Part shown: positions 50,925 to 62,729 of the stretch, one piece after another
How the letters are laid out: each line of letters begins with the position of its first letter
Numbering within the stretch: position 1 is the first letter of the stretch
Source of the DNA: Streptomyces sp. Ag109_O5-10
GTDB taxonomy: Bacteria > Actinomycetota > Actinomycetes > Streptomycetales > Streptomycetaceae
Reading direction: 5' to 3'
Assembly: GCF_900105755.1 (NCBI RefSeq)
Contig: NZ_FNTQ01000001.1
Coordinates: 620,001 to 684,000, forward strand
Length of the DNA stretch: 64,000 nucleotides
Translations under genes and position numbers: made by a program
The notes under the pieces: model-generated
Told to the model about the DNA's origin: nothing
The model's input: only the letters and a program-made list of their open reading frames with translations
Database searches by the model: none

Positions 50925-52123
50925 ACCCCGTCTACATCGTCGACGCCGTGCGCACGCCGATCGGGCGCTACAACGGCGGCCTGGCCTCGGTGCGCCCCGA
51001 CGACCTGGCTGCCCACGCCATCCGCGAACTCCTCTCCCGCATACCCCAGTTGGACCCTGCGCGCATCGAGGACGTGTACCTCGGCAACGCCAACGGCGCC
51101 GGCGAGGAGAACCGCGACGTGGCCCGCATGGCCGCCCTGCTCGCCGGCCTGCCCACCAGCGTGCCCGGGGCGACGGTCAACCGGCTGTGCGCCTCCGGAC
51201 TCGAAGCCGTCATCCAGGCCGCCCGCGCCATCGCTGTCGGCGACGCCTCCGTCACCATCGCCGGCGGCGTGGAGTCCATGACCCGCGCCCCCTACGTCCT
51301 GCCCAAGAACGACAGGCCGTTCCCGGCGCCCCACGCCGAGCTGTACTCCACCACGCTGGGCTGGCGCATGGTGAACCCGGCGATGAACCCGCAATGGACC
51401 ATCCCTCTCGGGGAGTCGGCCGAGCTGATCGCCGAGAAGCACAAGATCGGCCGTGAGCAGCAGGACGAGTTCGCCCTGCACAGCCACCAGAAGGCCGCAG
51501 CCGCCCAGGAGCAGGGCCTGTTCGACTCCGAGTTGGTGCCCGTCCCGGTCCCGCAGCGCACCGGCGACCCCCAGCTGTTCGCGGCCGACGAGTGCGTACG
51601 CCCGAACGCCTCCCTCGCGGCGATGGCAAGGCTCAAGCCGTCCTTCCGTACCGAGCAGGGCACGGTCACCGCGGGCAACGCCTCCCCCCTCAACGACGGC
51701 GCCGCCGCCCTGCTGCTGGCCGACGCGGAGGGTGTGAAGGCCATCGGCCGCGAGCCGCTGGCACGCGTCTGCGCGACCGGAGTCTCCGCGATCGACCCCG
51801 ACTACTTCGGCCTCGCCCCCGTCGAGGCCGTCGACCGGGCCCTGGCCAAGGCCGCCCGGACCTTCGCCGACCTCGACGTACTGGAGCTGAACGAGGCCTT
51901 CGCTGCCCAGGTCCTCGGCTGCCTCGCCGAATGGCCGGAGTTCGACCCGGCGATCCTCAACCCGCAGGGCGGCGCCATCGCGCTCGGCCACCCCCTCGGC
52001 GCCTCCGGCGCCCGCCTCGCCGGCACCGTCGCCCACCAGCTCGCCCGCCGCGGCTCCGGCACGGGCGTCGCCACCCTCTGCATCGGCGTGGGCCAGGGCC
52101 TCGCCCTCGTCCTCGAACGCTGA
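50921..52123 (+). CDS. pcaF: Beta-ketoadipyl-CoA thiolase
   Basis: A 400-residue thiolase starting at GTG 50921, with GGAGG about 7 bases before. All catalytic residues are present: Cys in [10 protein letters not shown], His in [15 protein letters not shown] and Cys in [13 protein letters not shown], plus [13 protein letters not shown]. It would cleave 3-oxoadipyl-CoA to succinyl-CoA and acetyl-CoA, closing the aromatic pathway. It contrasts with the two thiolase-fold proteins near 9 kb, which lack the nucleophilic Cys. Last gene of the pcaIJF-like operon. Confidence 0.92.
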   Translation: MNPVYIVDAVRTPIGRYNGGLASVRPDDLAAHAIRELLSRIPQLDPARIEDVYLGNANGAGEENRDVARMAALLAGLPTSVPGATVNRLCASGLEAVIQAARAIAVGDASVTIAGGVESMTRAPYVLPKNDRPFPAPHAELYSTTLGWRMVNPAMNPQWTIPLGESAELIAEKHKIGREQQDEFALHSHQKAAAAQEQGLFDSELVPVPVPQRTGDPQLFAADECVRPNASLAAMARLKPSFRTEQGTVTAGNASPLNDGAAALLLADAEGVKAIGREPLARVCATGVSAIDPDYFGLAPVEAVDRALAKAARTFADLDVLELNEAFAAQVLGCLAEWPEFDPAILNPQGGAIALGHPLGASGARLAGTVAHQLARRGSGTGVATLCIGVGQGLALVLER

Positions 52124-52224
52124 CACGAGCGGGGCGAGCAGATCGCCAGGGGGAACAGCCTCCGGGACGGGAATCGGCAGCGGCCTCCGCGCGGGGTCGG
52201 CGGGTGCGGACGTACGGTACTGGT

Positions 52225-54402
52225 ATGTGCGCCATGCGGGAAGGCGGCGCGGCGCAGCCCGACGGGCACCGCTCCCCTTCACCCACCGCCGGGTCACTGC
52301 GCCGGGCCGAGCTGGACCGGCTGCTGGAGCTCGCCGTGCGCGACACGGGCGTGCACGCGGGAGCGGTCTTCCTGCCGGCGTCCGACGGGCAGACCCTGCG
52401 GCTGGAGGTGACCGCAGGCATCCCGGCGGAGTATCTCGCGCCCTGGTTCGGGGTCCCGCTGGCGAGCCGCTTTCCCGTGACCGACGCGGTGCGCGAGCGG
52501 CGGCTCGTCTGGCTCGGCGACCCGGAAGAGCTCGCCCGTCGCTATCCCCGCACGGCGATCGCCCTGCCCTACCACCATGCGGTGGCCGCGGCACCGCTCC
52601 TCACCGGAACCACGGTCTGGGGCGCACTGCTGCTGTTCTGGCCCGGCGCCGGCGCCACCAGTACCGACGGCCCGAGCCCTGAACGGGTCCGTGCCTCCGG
52701 TCGGCGTCTGGCGCGGTTCCTGCGCGACGCCGCCGACACCGGCCACGCCGTCGGCCCGGGACCCACACCCCGCACCCTGGTGCAGCCGCCCGCCGGCAAG
52801 CGAGGGCCGGCCGAGGCGCTCGCCGCGGCCGACCTCGTCGAGCGGCTGCCCTGGGGCAGTTGCTCCCTCGACCTCCAGGGCAGGTTCACCTACGTCAGCG
52901 CCACCGCCGCCGCCCTCCTGGGCGCGAGCAGCCCCGACGATCTGATCGGCACGCGTCCGTGGCAGTCCTTGCCCTGGTGCGCCGACCCGGCCTTCGAGGA
53001 CCACTTCCGCGCCACCGTGGTCAGCCGGAAGCCCGGCTACTACACCGCCATGCACCCGCCGGACCAGTGGCTCGCGTTCGAGCTCTATCCCGACGGCTCG
53101 GGGGTGAGCGTCCGCATATCGCCGACCGGTCCGGGCGGGGACTCGCAGCCGGGGCCCACCATGACGGAGACGTTCCAGGGCGAGCCGATCCGCTTGGGCG
53201 AGATCTACCGGGTGCTGCACCTGGCCGCCGCCCTGTCGGAAACCGTGGGCGTCTCAGACGTGGTCGATCTGGTCACCGAGGAGATGCTGCCGGCGTTCGG
53301 AGCCCGGACCGTCGCCCTGCTCGCGGCCGAGGACGGCAGAATGCGGGTCATCGGCCGCAGCGGCTACAACCCCTCGCTGCTCGAACACTTCGACGGCGTG
53401 CCGCTGACCCACCCGGCACCCGCGGTCCAGGTCCTCGCCACCGGCGTGCCCAGCTTCTTCGCCTCCTTCGACGAGCTGTCCCGGGCCTACCCGCCCGCCC
53501 CGCACCAGAAGGGTCTGCATGCCTGGGCGTTTCTGCCGCTGATCGCCTCCGGGCGTCCGGTGGGCTCGTGCGTGTTCGCCTTCGACCAGCCCCACCCCTT
53601 TCCCGACCAGCAGCGGGTCGTCTTCATCGCGCTCGCGGGACTGATCGCGCAGGCGCTGGAACGGGCCCGCCTGTACGACACCAGCAACGAACTCGCCAAG
53701 ACCCTGCAGGCGGCCCTGCTCCCCGACTCGCTGCCCGACCTTCCTGGACTGGATGTGGCGGCCCGCTATCTGCCCAGCGTCCGCGGCATGGACATCGGCG
53801 GCGACTTCTACGACCTGGTCCGGGTCGACGACACCACCGCAGCCGCGGTCATCGGCGACGTCCAGGGCCACAACGTCACCGCCGCCGCGCTCATGGGCCG
53901 GGTGCGCCCCGCCATCCGCTCCCACGCCGCCTCGGGGGCCACGCCGTCACAGGCCCTCGCGCAGGCCAACCGCCAGCTGGTCGCCATGGACCCGGGCCGC
54001 TTCGTCAGTTGCCTCTACGCCCACCTCGACCTCGCCCGCCACCGGGCCGTCCTCGCCACCGCCGGTCATCCTCCGCCCGTTGTGCGTCACCCGGACGGCC
54101 ACGCCGAGGTCCTTCCGCTCCGACCCGGCGTGCTACTCGGCATCGACCCCGACGCGGACTACCCCCCCACCGAGATCCCGCTGACCCCCGGCACCCTCCT
54201 CGCCCTGTACACCGACGGCCTCGTCGAGACTCCCGGGGTCGACATGGACGACGCCATGTCCGGGCTCGCCACCCAGCTCGCCCGGGCCTCGACCCAGCCC
54301 ATGGACCGGCTCGCCACGGCCCTGATCGACCACGCACGGCAGACCGCGCCCCGGACGGACGACATCGCCCTGCTGCTCATCGGGCTCGCCACCGCCGGGT
54401 AG
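52225..54402 (+). CDS. GAF-PAS-GAF sensor with SpoIIE-type PP2C phosphatase domain
   Basis: A 725-residue protein; ATG 52225 or 52234. The first GAF-like domain is at about 25-165, a PAS-like segment at ~200-300 (GSCSLDLQGRFTYVSATAAALLG), a second GAF at ~330-480, and the SpoIIE phosphatase at ~490-720, with LAKTLQAALLPDSLPDLPGLDVA, GGDFYDLV, VIGDVQGHNVTAAALMG, TAGHPPPVV and LYTDGLVE. Streptomyces have many such proteins, which dephosphorylate anti-sigma antagonists. No HATPase domain is fused. It follows the pcaF gene by 101 bases. Confidence 0.92.
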   Translation: MCAMREGGAAQPDGHRSPSPTAGSLRRAELDRLLELAVRDTGVHAGAVFLPASDGQTLRLEVTAGIPAEYLAPWFGVPLASRFPVTDAVRERRLVWLGDPEELARRYPRTAIALPYHHAVAAAPLLTGTTVWGALLLFWPGAGATSTDGPSPERVRASGRRLARFLRDAADTGHAVGPGPTPRTLVQPPAGKRGPAEALAAADLVERLPWGSCSLDLQGRFTYVSATAAALLGASSPDDLIGTRPWQSLPWCADPAFEDHFRATVVSRKPGYYTAMHPPDQWLAFELYPDGSGVSVRISPTGPGGDSQPGPTMTETFQGEPIRLGEIYRVLHLAAALSETVGVSDVVDLVTEEMLPAFGARTVALLAAEDGRMRVIGRSGYNPSLLEHFDGVPLTHPAPAVQVLATGVPSFFASFDELSRAYPPAPHQKGLHAWAFLPLIASGRPVGSCVFAFDQPHPFPDQQRVVFIALAGLIAQALERARLYDTSNELAKTLQAALLPDSLPDLPGLDVAARYLPSVRGMDIGGDFYDLVRVDDTTAAAVIGDVQGHNVTAAALMGRVRPAIRSHAASGATPSQALAQANRQLVAMDPGRFVSCLYAHLDLARHRAVLATAGHPPPVVRHPDGHAEVLPLRPGVLLGIDPDADYPPTEIPLTPGTLLALYTDGLVETPGVDMDDAMSGLATQLARASTQPMDRLATALIDHARQTAPRTDDIALLLIGLATAG

Positions 54403-54479
54403 CGCCCCCGGCCAGACCTCGCCGGCAGGCACTTGGGACGTACGGCATGCCTTGACAGCCCAAGAGACGGAGGGCAACG

Positions 54480-55172
54480 ATGGGAACTATGGAAACTAAT
54501 CCAGTTTCTCAAGTTTCCGCCAGTGACGAGCGGCGTGCGGACGTGATCGTGGAGGCGGCCGGCCGGCTGTTCTTCGGGGCGGGTTTCGCGCGGGCGAGCA
54601 TGGACGATCTCGCTCGTGAGCTCGGGATGAGCAAGAAGACGATCTACCGTCACTTCCCCGACAAGCGCAGCCTGCTGGCCACGGTGCTGGACCGCCAGTT
54701 CGCCGCGGTGGACCGCACGCTGGTGGCGGCGACCGAGGACGCAGCAGGGCAGCCGTTCGCTGTGCGGGTGCAGCGGTTCCTGATCGCGGCGGGCAGCGAG
54801 CTCGGGCGGATCGGTGCACCTCAGCTGGCGACGGGGCGGGGCGGCGACGCGATGCTGCGCCAGTACGTGGAGCAGCGGGTGGACGCGGTGGTCTACCGGC
54901 GGCTCGACGACCTGTTCCTGGAGGGGCACCGGCAGGGCCTGCTGCATGCGCCGCCCGAACTGCTGAGCGAGATCACCCGCGGTGCGCTGGAGCGTCTGCT
55001 CACCTCACGGTTGCCGCACGAACTGGACTGGACCGCCGCCGATCTGCTGCGGGTGACCGTCGACACCGTGCTGCACGGAGCGATCCGCCCCGAAGCCCGG
55101 GGCGCCGACGACGAACAACCCCGGGCCGTCATCCCGACGGCCCGCGACGACGATCAGGAGGTGACCCCATGA
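54480..55172 (+). CDS. TetR-family regulator
   Basis: ATG 54480 has GGAGG about 6 bases upstream. The 230-residue protein has a TetR HTH (FARASMDDLARELGMSKKTIYRHFPDKRSLL in two segments, about residues 37-66) and a helical ligand-binding C-terminal domain. Its stop overlaps the following SDR start by 4 bases, so the two are translationally coupled. An inverted repeat, GGAAACT (54491-54497) and AGTTTCC (54512-54518), lies over its first codons and could be an operator for autoregulation, or a chance feature of the N-terminal coding sequence. Confidence 0.88.
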   Translation: MGTMETNPVSQVSASDERRADVIVEAAGRLFFGAGFARASMDDLARELGMSKKTIYRHFPDKRSLLATVLDRQFAAVDRTLVAATEDAAGQPFAVRVQRFLIAAGSELGRIGAPQLATGRGGDAMLRQYVEQRVDAVVYRRLDDLFLEGHRQGLLHAPPELLSEITRGALERLLTSRLPHELDWTAADLLRVTVDTVLHGAIRPEARGADDEQPRAVIPTARDDDQEVTP

Positions 55173-55924
55173 CCGGGACGACCGGCAGGGTGGCGTTGGT
55201 GACCGGGGCCAGCAGCGGGATCGGCGCGGCGACGGCGCGGGTTCTGGCCGCGCGCGGCATGCGCGTGGCGGTCAACTACCTCAGCAACGACAAGGCGGCC
55301 GAGGAGGTCGTGGCCGACATCGAGGCCGCGGGCGGGCAGGCCATGGCCGTGCAGGCCGACGTGCGCGAGGAGGCGGCCGTCGAGCGGATGGTGGGACAGG
55401 TCCGAGCGGCTTGGGACGGCGTCGACGTGCTCGTGCACAACGCGCTCATCCCGTACGCGGTCAAGTCGTTCGAGGACATGACCTGGGAGGAGCTGGGCGG
55501 CAAGCTCGACGCCGAGATGCACGCGGCGTTCGCCGTCACCAAGGCCGTCCTGCCGGTCATGACCGGGCGCGGTGGCGGACGCCTCGTCTACATCGGCACC
55601 GGACTCAGCCGCCGACCGCGGGCGGGCATGATCGCGCTGGGCGTCTCCAAGGCCGCCATGGAACAGTTCGCCCGGTACCTCGCCCAGGAACTCGGCCCGC
55701 AGGGCATCACGGTCAACGTCGTCTCACCCGGCCCGGTGGAGTCCCGCACGGCCGACGCCGTCCTCGACGACGCGACGAGGCAGCGGCAGGTGGCCGCCAC
55801 CCCCCTGGGCCGCCTCGCCCACCCGGCCGACGTCGCCCAGGCGGTCGCCTTCTACGCCGCCGAGGAGAACTCCTTCATGACCGGCACCACGGCCGCGGTC
55901 AACGGCGGTATGGCCATGTACTGA
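55169..55924 (+). CDS. SDR-family oxidoreductase-like protein without the catalytic Tyr
   Basis: A 251-residue classical-length SDR starting at ATG 55169 (4-base overlap with TetR). The cofactor motif is intact, VALVTGASSGIGAATARVL, and the C-terminal half has NVVSPGPVESRT and LGRLAHPADVAQAVAF. The catalytic Tyr-x3-Lys reads L157-G-V-S-K161: the Tyr is Leu, and the NNAG motif reads HNAL. The protein could still bind NAD(P) but is unlikely to be a standard reductase. The neighbouring NMT1-like protein suggests a joint function. Confidence 0.8.
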   Translation: MTGTTGRVALVTGASSGIGAATARVLAARGMRVAVNYLSNDKAAEEVVADIEAAGGQAMAVQADVREEAAVERMVGQVRAAWDGVDVLVHNALIPYAVKSFEDMTWEELGGKLDAEMHAAFAVTKAVLPVMTGRGGGRLVYIGTGLSRRPRAGMIALGVSKAAMEQFARYLAQELGPQGITVNVVSPGPVESRTADAVLDDATRQRQVAATPLGRLAHPADVAQAVAFYAAEENSFMTGTTAAVNGGMAMY

Positions 55925-55983
55925 GGCCCCCGCCGACCGTCGTCCCCACGGCCACACCCTTAAACGATCAAGGAAAAACGTTC

Positions 55984-56862
55984 ATGCACACGATCGACCT
56001 TGCCTACGTCGGACGAGGCCTGCACGAGGAGCTGGCGGCCTACATCGCCGACCAGCAGGACTTCTACACCGACGAAGGCGTCCACGTCGCGCTGCGCGAC
56101 GGCTGCACCTGGGACGACGAGCGGCTGCGCCGCTGCGCCACCATCGGACTGGGCCGGGCACTGCTGTCACGGCTGGCCAACGGCACCCCGTGGGTCGCGC
56201 TCAGCGTCAACACCCATCGCCCGCTGTTCTGGTTCCTGGCCCGTCCCGGCCTGACGTCCCTGTCCGACCTCGCCGGCCGACGGCTGGCCGTCCACGCCCC
56301 GCACACCGCGCCCGGCGTGTTCGCCCGGATCGTGCTGCAAAAGGCCGGCCTCGACCCGGACCGTGACCTGCAGACGGTCGTCCGCTCTCCCGGCGACTAC
56401 GGCATGGACCTGCGCCACCTCGCCGACGGCAGCATCGACGCCGCCTACGTCGGCAGCACCATGGCACCGGAGGCGGTGGCCGCAGAGCACGGCTGGAACG
56501 TGCTGGCCTGGGTCGGCGACCACTTCCGGATCCCCACCGTGGGCGTGGCCGTCGACCCGACCTTCATCTCACCGGACGCCCCCGCGGTCCAGGCCGTCGT
56601 ACGCGCCCACCGGCGCGCCCTCCGGGTGATCCACGACGACCCCGACACCACGGTGCGGCACATGCAGACGTTCCTCGGCGGACAGACCGCGCAGGAGGCC
56701 CGGGCCCACTACGACACGTTCATCGCGCCGTACTTCACCACGGACGGCCAGGCCGACCTCACCGTCGGCGACGAGGCGATCGCCGCGGTCGCCGCCGAGC
56801 GCGGGCTGGCCGCCGGCGTCACCGCGGCCGAGTTCTACCGCACCGGGACGACCACGCCGTAG
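55984..56862 (+). CDS. NMT1/THI5-like substrate-binding domain protein without signal peptide
   Basis: A 292-residue protein of the periplasmic-binding type II fold as in ABC transporters for thiamine precursors, sulfonates or nitrate: LSVNTHRPLFWFLARPGLTSL, DLAGRRLAVHAPHTAPGVFA and YVGSTMAPEAVAAEHGW match the family. ATG 55984 has AAGGA about 9 bases upstream. It has no signal peptide, lipobox or transmembrane segment, and no permease or ATPase gene is nearby, so it probably acts in the cytoplasm, perhaps as an enzyme or ligand sensor. It follows the SDR gene by 59 bases and may share its transcript. Confidence 0.75.
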   Translation: MHTIDLAYVGRGLHEELAAYIADQQDFYTDEGVHVALRDGCTWDDERLRRCATIGLGRALLSRLANGTPWVALSVNTHRPLFWFLARPGLTSLSDLAGRRLAVHAPHTAPGVFARIVLQKAGLDPDRDLQTVVRSPGDYGMDLRHLADGSIDAAYVGSTMAPEAVAAEHGWNVLAWVGDHFRIPTVGVAVDPTFISPDAPAVQAVVRAHRRALRVIHDDPDTTVRHMQTFLGGQTAQEARAHYDTFIAPYFTTDGQADLTVGDEAIAAVAAERGLAAGVTAAEFYRTGTTTP

Positions 56863-57048
56863 GCGCCGGGACCGCCGGGACCCTGCGGACCGATGTCCGA
56901 ACATGAGGCAGTTGCGTCATATCAGCCCCTCTGTCACGACCTTCCCGGCGTCCTAGCGTTGCCGGTGCGACGTGGCCGAGGAGATCGTTCCAGATCGGAT
57001 CCGGTCGGCCAGGTCAACTCCGAATGAGGAAAGAAGGCGTTCTTCGCT

Positions 57049-59793
<2,745 letters not shown>

Positions 59794-59811
59794 CCGGCCG
59801 CAGGCACGGTG

Positions 59812-59852
59812 CGGGGCCCGGGCCGCCGGAGGTGACGACGGCCCGGGCCCCG
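59812..59852 (+). terminator. Hairpin terminator after the E1 gene
   Basis: The 14-base arms at 59812-59825 and 59839-59852 (CGGGGCCCGGGCCG with its complement) pair perfectly around a 13-base loop, 18 bases after the E1 stop. Confidence 0.75.
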
Positions 59853-59999
59853 TCGTCGGCGTCCTGCTGATCGCAGTCCGCACAGGCGCCCCAGCCGCTC
59901 CCGGCTTCCCGGCCGCCGGCCACCCTCGGCGGCCGAAAGGCAACGACATTCGCATCCCAGTAAAATGCTGCTGCCGCGAGAGCGGCCGGAGGACGGATC

Positions 60000-61532
60000 A
60001 TGGCCAGGATCACCTGCCGCAGGATCGACGAGCAGCCGCCGGACGCGGACGGCGAGGTCGGCGAGCGCGTGCTGGTCGACCGGGTCTGGCCGGAGGGCGT
60101 GCGCCGGCAGGTCGCGCCGTTCGACGAGTGGCTGCGGGAGGTCGCACCCTCCGTCGAACTGCAGCGCTGGTACGGCCACAACCCCGGGCAGTTCGGGGAG
60201 TTCCGCCGCCGCTACCTCACCGAGCTGGGCGATCAGCGCCACCGGTACGCGGCCGCCCGGCTCCGGGACCTGGCCGAACGCCACAGCCTCACCCTGGTGA
60301 CCGCAAGCCGGGACGTGGAGCACGGTCATGGCTCGGTCCTGGCCGAATGGCTCACCCGGCCCGGCCCTCCCGACGAGCCGCGTCCGGCTGCCGACCCTGC
60401 CCCGCCCGCCCCAACCACTCCCGGTCCGCCGCCGCCCCGGCACCGCGCCCCCCTGTCCGACGCGGTGGCCGGCCTCAACCCGGGCGCGCTCGCGTTCGTC
60501 ATGGGCACCGGCATCGTCTCCACGGCCCTGTACGTCAACGGCGCCGGCGCCTTCTCCGCCGTACTGCTGTGGGTGGCCCTGGCGGGTTTCGTGCTCCTGG
60601 TGCCCGCGTACGGCTGGCGGCTGCTGCGCCGGCGCGAGCGGTTCGTCGCCGATCTCCTCGGACCGCGTGCCTTCGCGTTCCTCACCCTCTCGATCTCAGC
60701 GAACGTGCTGGCCGCACGCTTCGTGCCGGACGGCCACACGGCGGTCGCCGGGGCGTTCCTGGCGTTCGGGACGCTGGGGTGGGTGGTGCTGGACTACGGC
60801 GTCCCGCTCGCGCTCGTCACCTCCCTGAGGCGGGGCCCCTCGCTCGACCAGGTGAACGGCACGTGGTTCCTGTGGGCGGTGGGGTCGGAGTCGGTCGCGG
60901 TCGCGGCGGCCTCGCTGGCCCGGGTGACCCCGGGACACGCACTGGCCGTCCTGGCGGTGGTGTGCTGGGCCGTCGGCCTGGTGCAGTACCTGCTGACCGC
61001 CGGGCTGGTCCTGGCCCGGCTGCTGGTCCGGCCGGTGCAGCCGGAAGGCCTCATGACGTCCGTGTGGATCTTCATGGGCGCGGCGGCGATCGCCGTGCTC
61101 GCCGGAGTCCGGCTGATCGCCCTGCCGCCCGGCAGCACCATGCTGTCGCGCCCGTTCGTCACCGGGACGGCCGTCGTCCTGTGGGCCTTCTCCAGCTGGC
61201 TGATCCCGCTCCTACTGGCACTGGGTGTCTGGCGGCACGGACTGCGCCGTGTCCCGCTGCGGTACGAGCTCGGCTGGTGGAACCTCGTCTTCCCGGTCGG
61301 CATGTACGCGGTCACCACGCACGAGCTCGGACGCGCCACCGGGACCCCGTGGCTGACCGGCGCGGGCCGTTGGGAGGTCTGGATCGCCGCCGTGTTCTGG
61401 GCCGTCGTGTTCGCCGCCATGGTCGTCGCCAGGCTCCGGGCCCGCCCCATGGCCACACGCGGATCCGCGGGTACGGGCCGGACCGGCCCGCCGCGGCGCA
61501 CGGCCCCGGCGACGCCCGAAGCGCGGCCGTAG
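60000..61532 (+). CDS. DUF488 domain fused to a TDT (TehA/SLAC1-like) membrane transporter
   Basis: ATG 60000 has GGAGG at 59988-59992. The single frame of 510 residues has two parts. Residues ~1-120 match DUF488/YeaO: LVDRVWPEGVRRQVAPFDEWL, VAPSVELQRWYGHNPGQF, and LVTASRDVEHGHGSVLAEWL. A Pro-rich linker (~121-150) joins it to a membrane domain with about ten helices beginning LNPGALAFVMGTGIVSTALY, which is the TDT family start. TDT proteins include TehA, C4-dicarboxylate carriers and SLAC1-type anion channels. DUF488 proteins are usually separate ~120-residue soluble proteins. The fusion suggests regulation of the channel by the soluble domain. Confidence 0.85.
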   Translation: MARITCRRIDEQPPDADGEVGERVLVDRVWPEGVRRQVAPFDEWLREVAPSVELQRWYGHNPGQFGEFRRRYLTELGDQRHRYAAARLRDLAERHSLTLVTASRDVEHGHGSVLAEWLTRPGPPDEPRPAADPAPPAPTTPGPPPPRHRAPLSDAVAGLNPGALAFVMGTGIVSTALYVNGAGAFSAVLLWVALAGFVLLVPAYGWRLLRRRERFVADLLGPRAFAFLTLSISANVLAARFVPDGHTAVAGAFLAFGTLGWVVLDYGVPLALVTSLRRGPSLDQVNGTWFLWAVGSESVAVAAASLARVTPGHALAVLAVVCWAVGLVQYLLTAGLVLARLLVRPVQPEGLMTSVWIFMGAAAIAVLAGVRLIALPPGSTMLSRPFVTGTAVVLWAFSSWLIPLLLALGVWRHGLRRVPLRYELGWWNLVFPVGMYAVTTHELGRATGTPWLTGAGRWEVWIAAVFWAVVFAAMVVARLRARPMATRGSAGTGRTGPPRRTAPATPEARP

Positions 61533-62729
61533 GCACGGGTGCCCGCTGCGTCCGTGCCGCGCGGAGCGGTGGCCGGCTCCTGTCATCGGTGGGCGCCGGT
61601 CACGCTGCCCGACGGCGTGGCGCAGGGAGTGCCAGGCGACCACCGCCCAGGCGGCGACGAGCAGGGCGTACAGGACGACGGCGACGCAGACGAACAACTG
61701 CGAGCCGGTGCGGGCGGCGAGGGCGCTGGTGCCGGTGACGCAGGCACCGAGGGGGAAGATGAAGGACCACCAGGTCGGCGCGAAGGGCAGCCCTCTGCGG
61801 ATCTCCCGTACGGTCAGCGCCGTGGCCAGCACCAGCCACAGCAGGGCGAAGCCCCAGATCCCGAGGCCGCCCAGCAGCGCCGCGACCGCGCTCCCGCGCG
61901 CGTACGGGGCGGGCAGTGCGCTCGGCGCCGCGGTGGCCAGCGACGACAGTGCCGTCACCGCCTGGTCCAGCGCCCCCACGCCGATCCACACCGTGGGCAC
62001 CACCGCACCAACGGGCGCTTCGTGGTGCACCAGGCGGCTGTAGACCATGGCCAGCACCAGCAGGACCGCGACCAGTCCGAGTCCGAGCATCGCGTAGCAG
62101 CCCAGCAGCAGGGCCAGCCGCACCTGGCCGGCCGCCGCCCGCGGGACGAGCAGCGCACCCGTCGCGGCGGAGACCAACGGCGGCACCACCGGCAGCAGCC
62201 AGCCACCGAACGCCGCGTCCGGCGTGAAACGGTGCCGCGTGACCATCAGGTACGGAACCGTGCAGGCGGTGGCCAGGCCCAGCACCGTACCGGCCGACCA
62301 CAGCACCCAGTCCGCGTCGACCGCCGCACGCTCTCCGACCAGCCGCCGGCCGAGCAGCAGCGTCCCGGCCCCGACGACGAGCAGCGCCATCGGCGGCGCA
62401 CCGAAGAACTGCGCCAGCGCCGGATCTCCGGCATGCGCCCGCAGCCTCCGCTGCCCGGCATAGACGCCGACGAGCACGATCAGCAGCAGCGCGGTCCCGG
62501 CCCAGACCACCGTGGCGGCGGCGTCGAGCCCGGGGAAACCGCGCGGCAGGGTGGCGGCCGCGACCGCGACGATCCCGCTGCCCATGACCGCCGCGAACCA
62601 GCCGGGACCGAGTCCGCCCCGCTGCCGGTCGTCCGCCTCGTGCGGCTGGTCACGTACCTGCGCGGACGATCCCGGGGCCGGCCCGATCCGGGAGGGGACT
62701 GCTTGACTGGGACTGTGGGGCGGTGTCAC
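61212..62729 (-). CDS. TDT-family (TehA/SLAC1-like) transporter, 3' end uncertain
   Basis: GTG 62729 (weak GAAGG ~11 bases before) opens a protein with GPGWFAAVMGSGIVAVAAATL and about ten membrane helices, ending near residue 370 with LYALLVAAWAVVAWHSLRHA. The frame then stays open for ~135 more residues with no stop until 61212, running antisense through the 3' end of the DUF488-TDT gene; that tail has the composition of an antisense shadow (RRRGRAPRRAG, HGGEHDGPEHGG). Another frame has a TGA at about 61598, just after the normal end, so a small frameshift or stop loss may have extended the gene. The core transporter is well supported, the tail is not. Confidence 0.75.
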   Translation of the reverse strand: MTPPHSPSQAVPSRIGPAPGSSAQVRDQPHEADDRQRGGLGPGWFAAVMGSGIVAVAAATLPRGFPGLDAAATVVWAGTALLLIVLVGVYAGQRRLRAHAGDPALAQFFGAPPMALLVVGAGTLLLGRRLVGERAAVDADWVLWSAGTVLGLATACTVPYLMVTRHRFTPDAAFGGWLLPVVPPLVSAATGALLVPRAAAGQVRLALLLGCYAMLGLGLVAVLLVLAMVYSRLVHHEAPVGAVVPTVWIGVGALDQAVTALSSLATAAPSALPAPYARGSAVAALLGGLGIWGFALLWLVLATALTVREIRRGLPFAPTWWSFIFPLGACVTGTSALAARTGSQLFVCVAVVLYALLVAAWAVVAWHSLRHAVGQRDRRPPMTGAGHRSARHGRSGHPCLRPRFGRRRGRAPRRAGPARTRGSACGHGAGPEPGDDHGGEHDGPEHGGDPDLPTARAGQPRGPGGASELVRGDRVHADREDEVPPAELVPQRDTAQSVPPDTQCQ

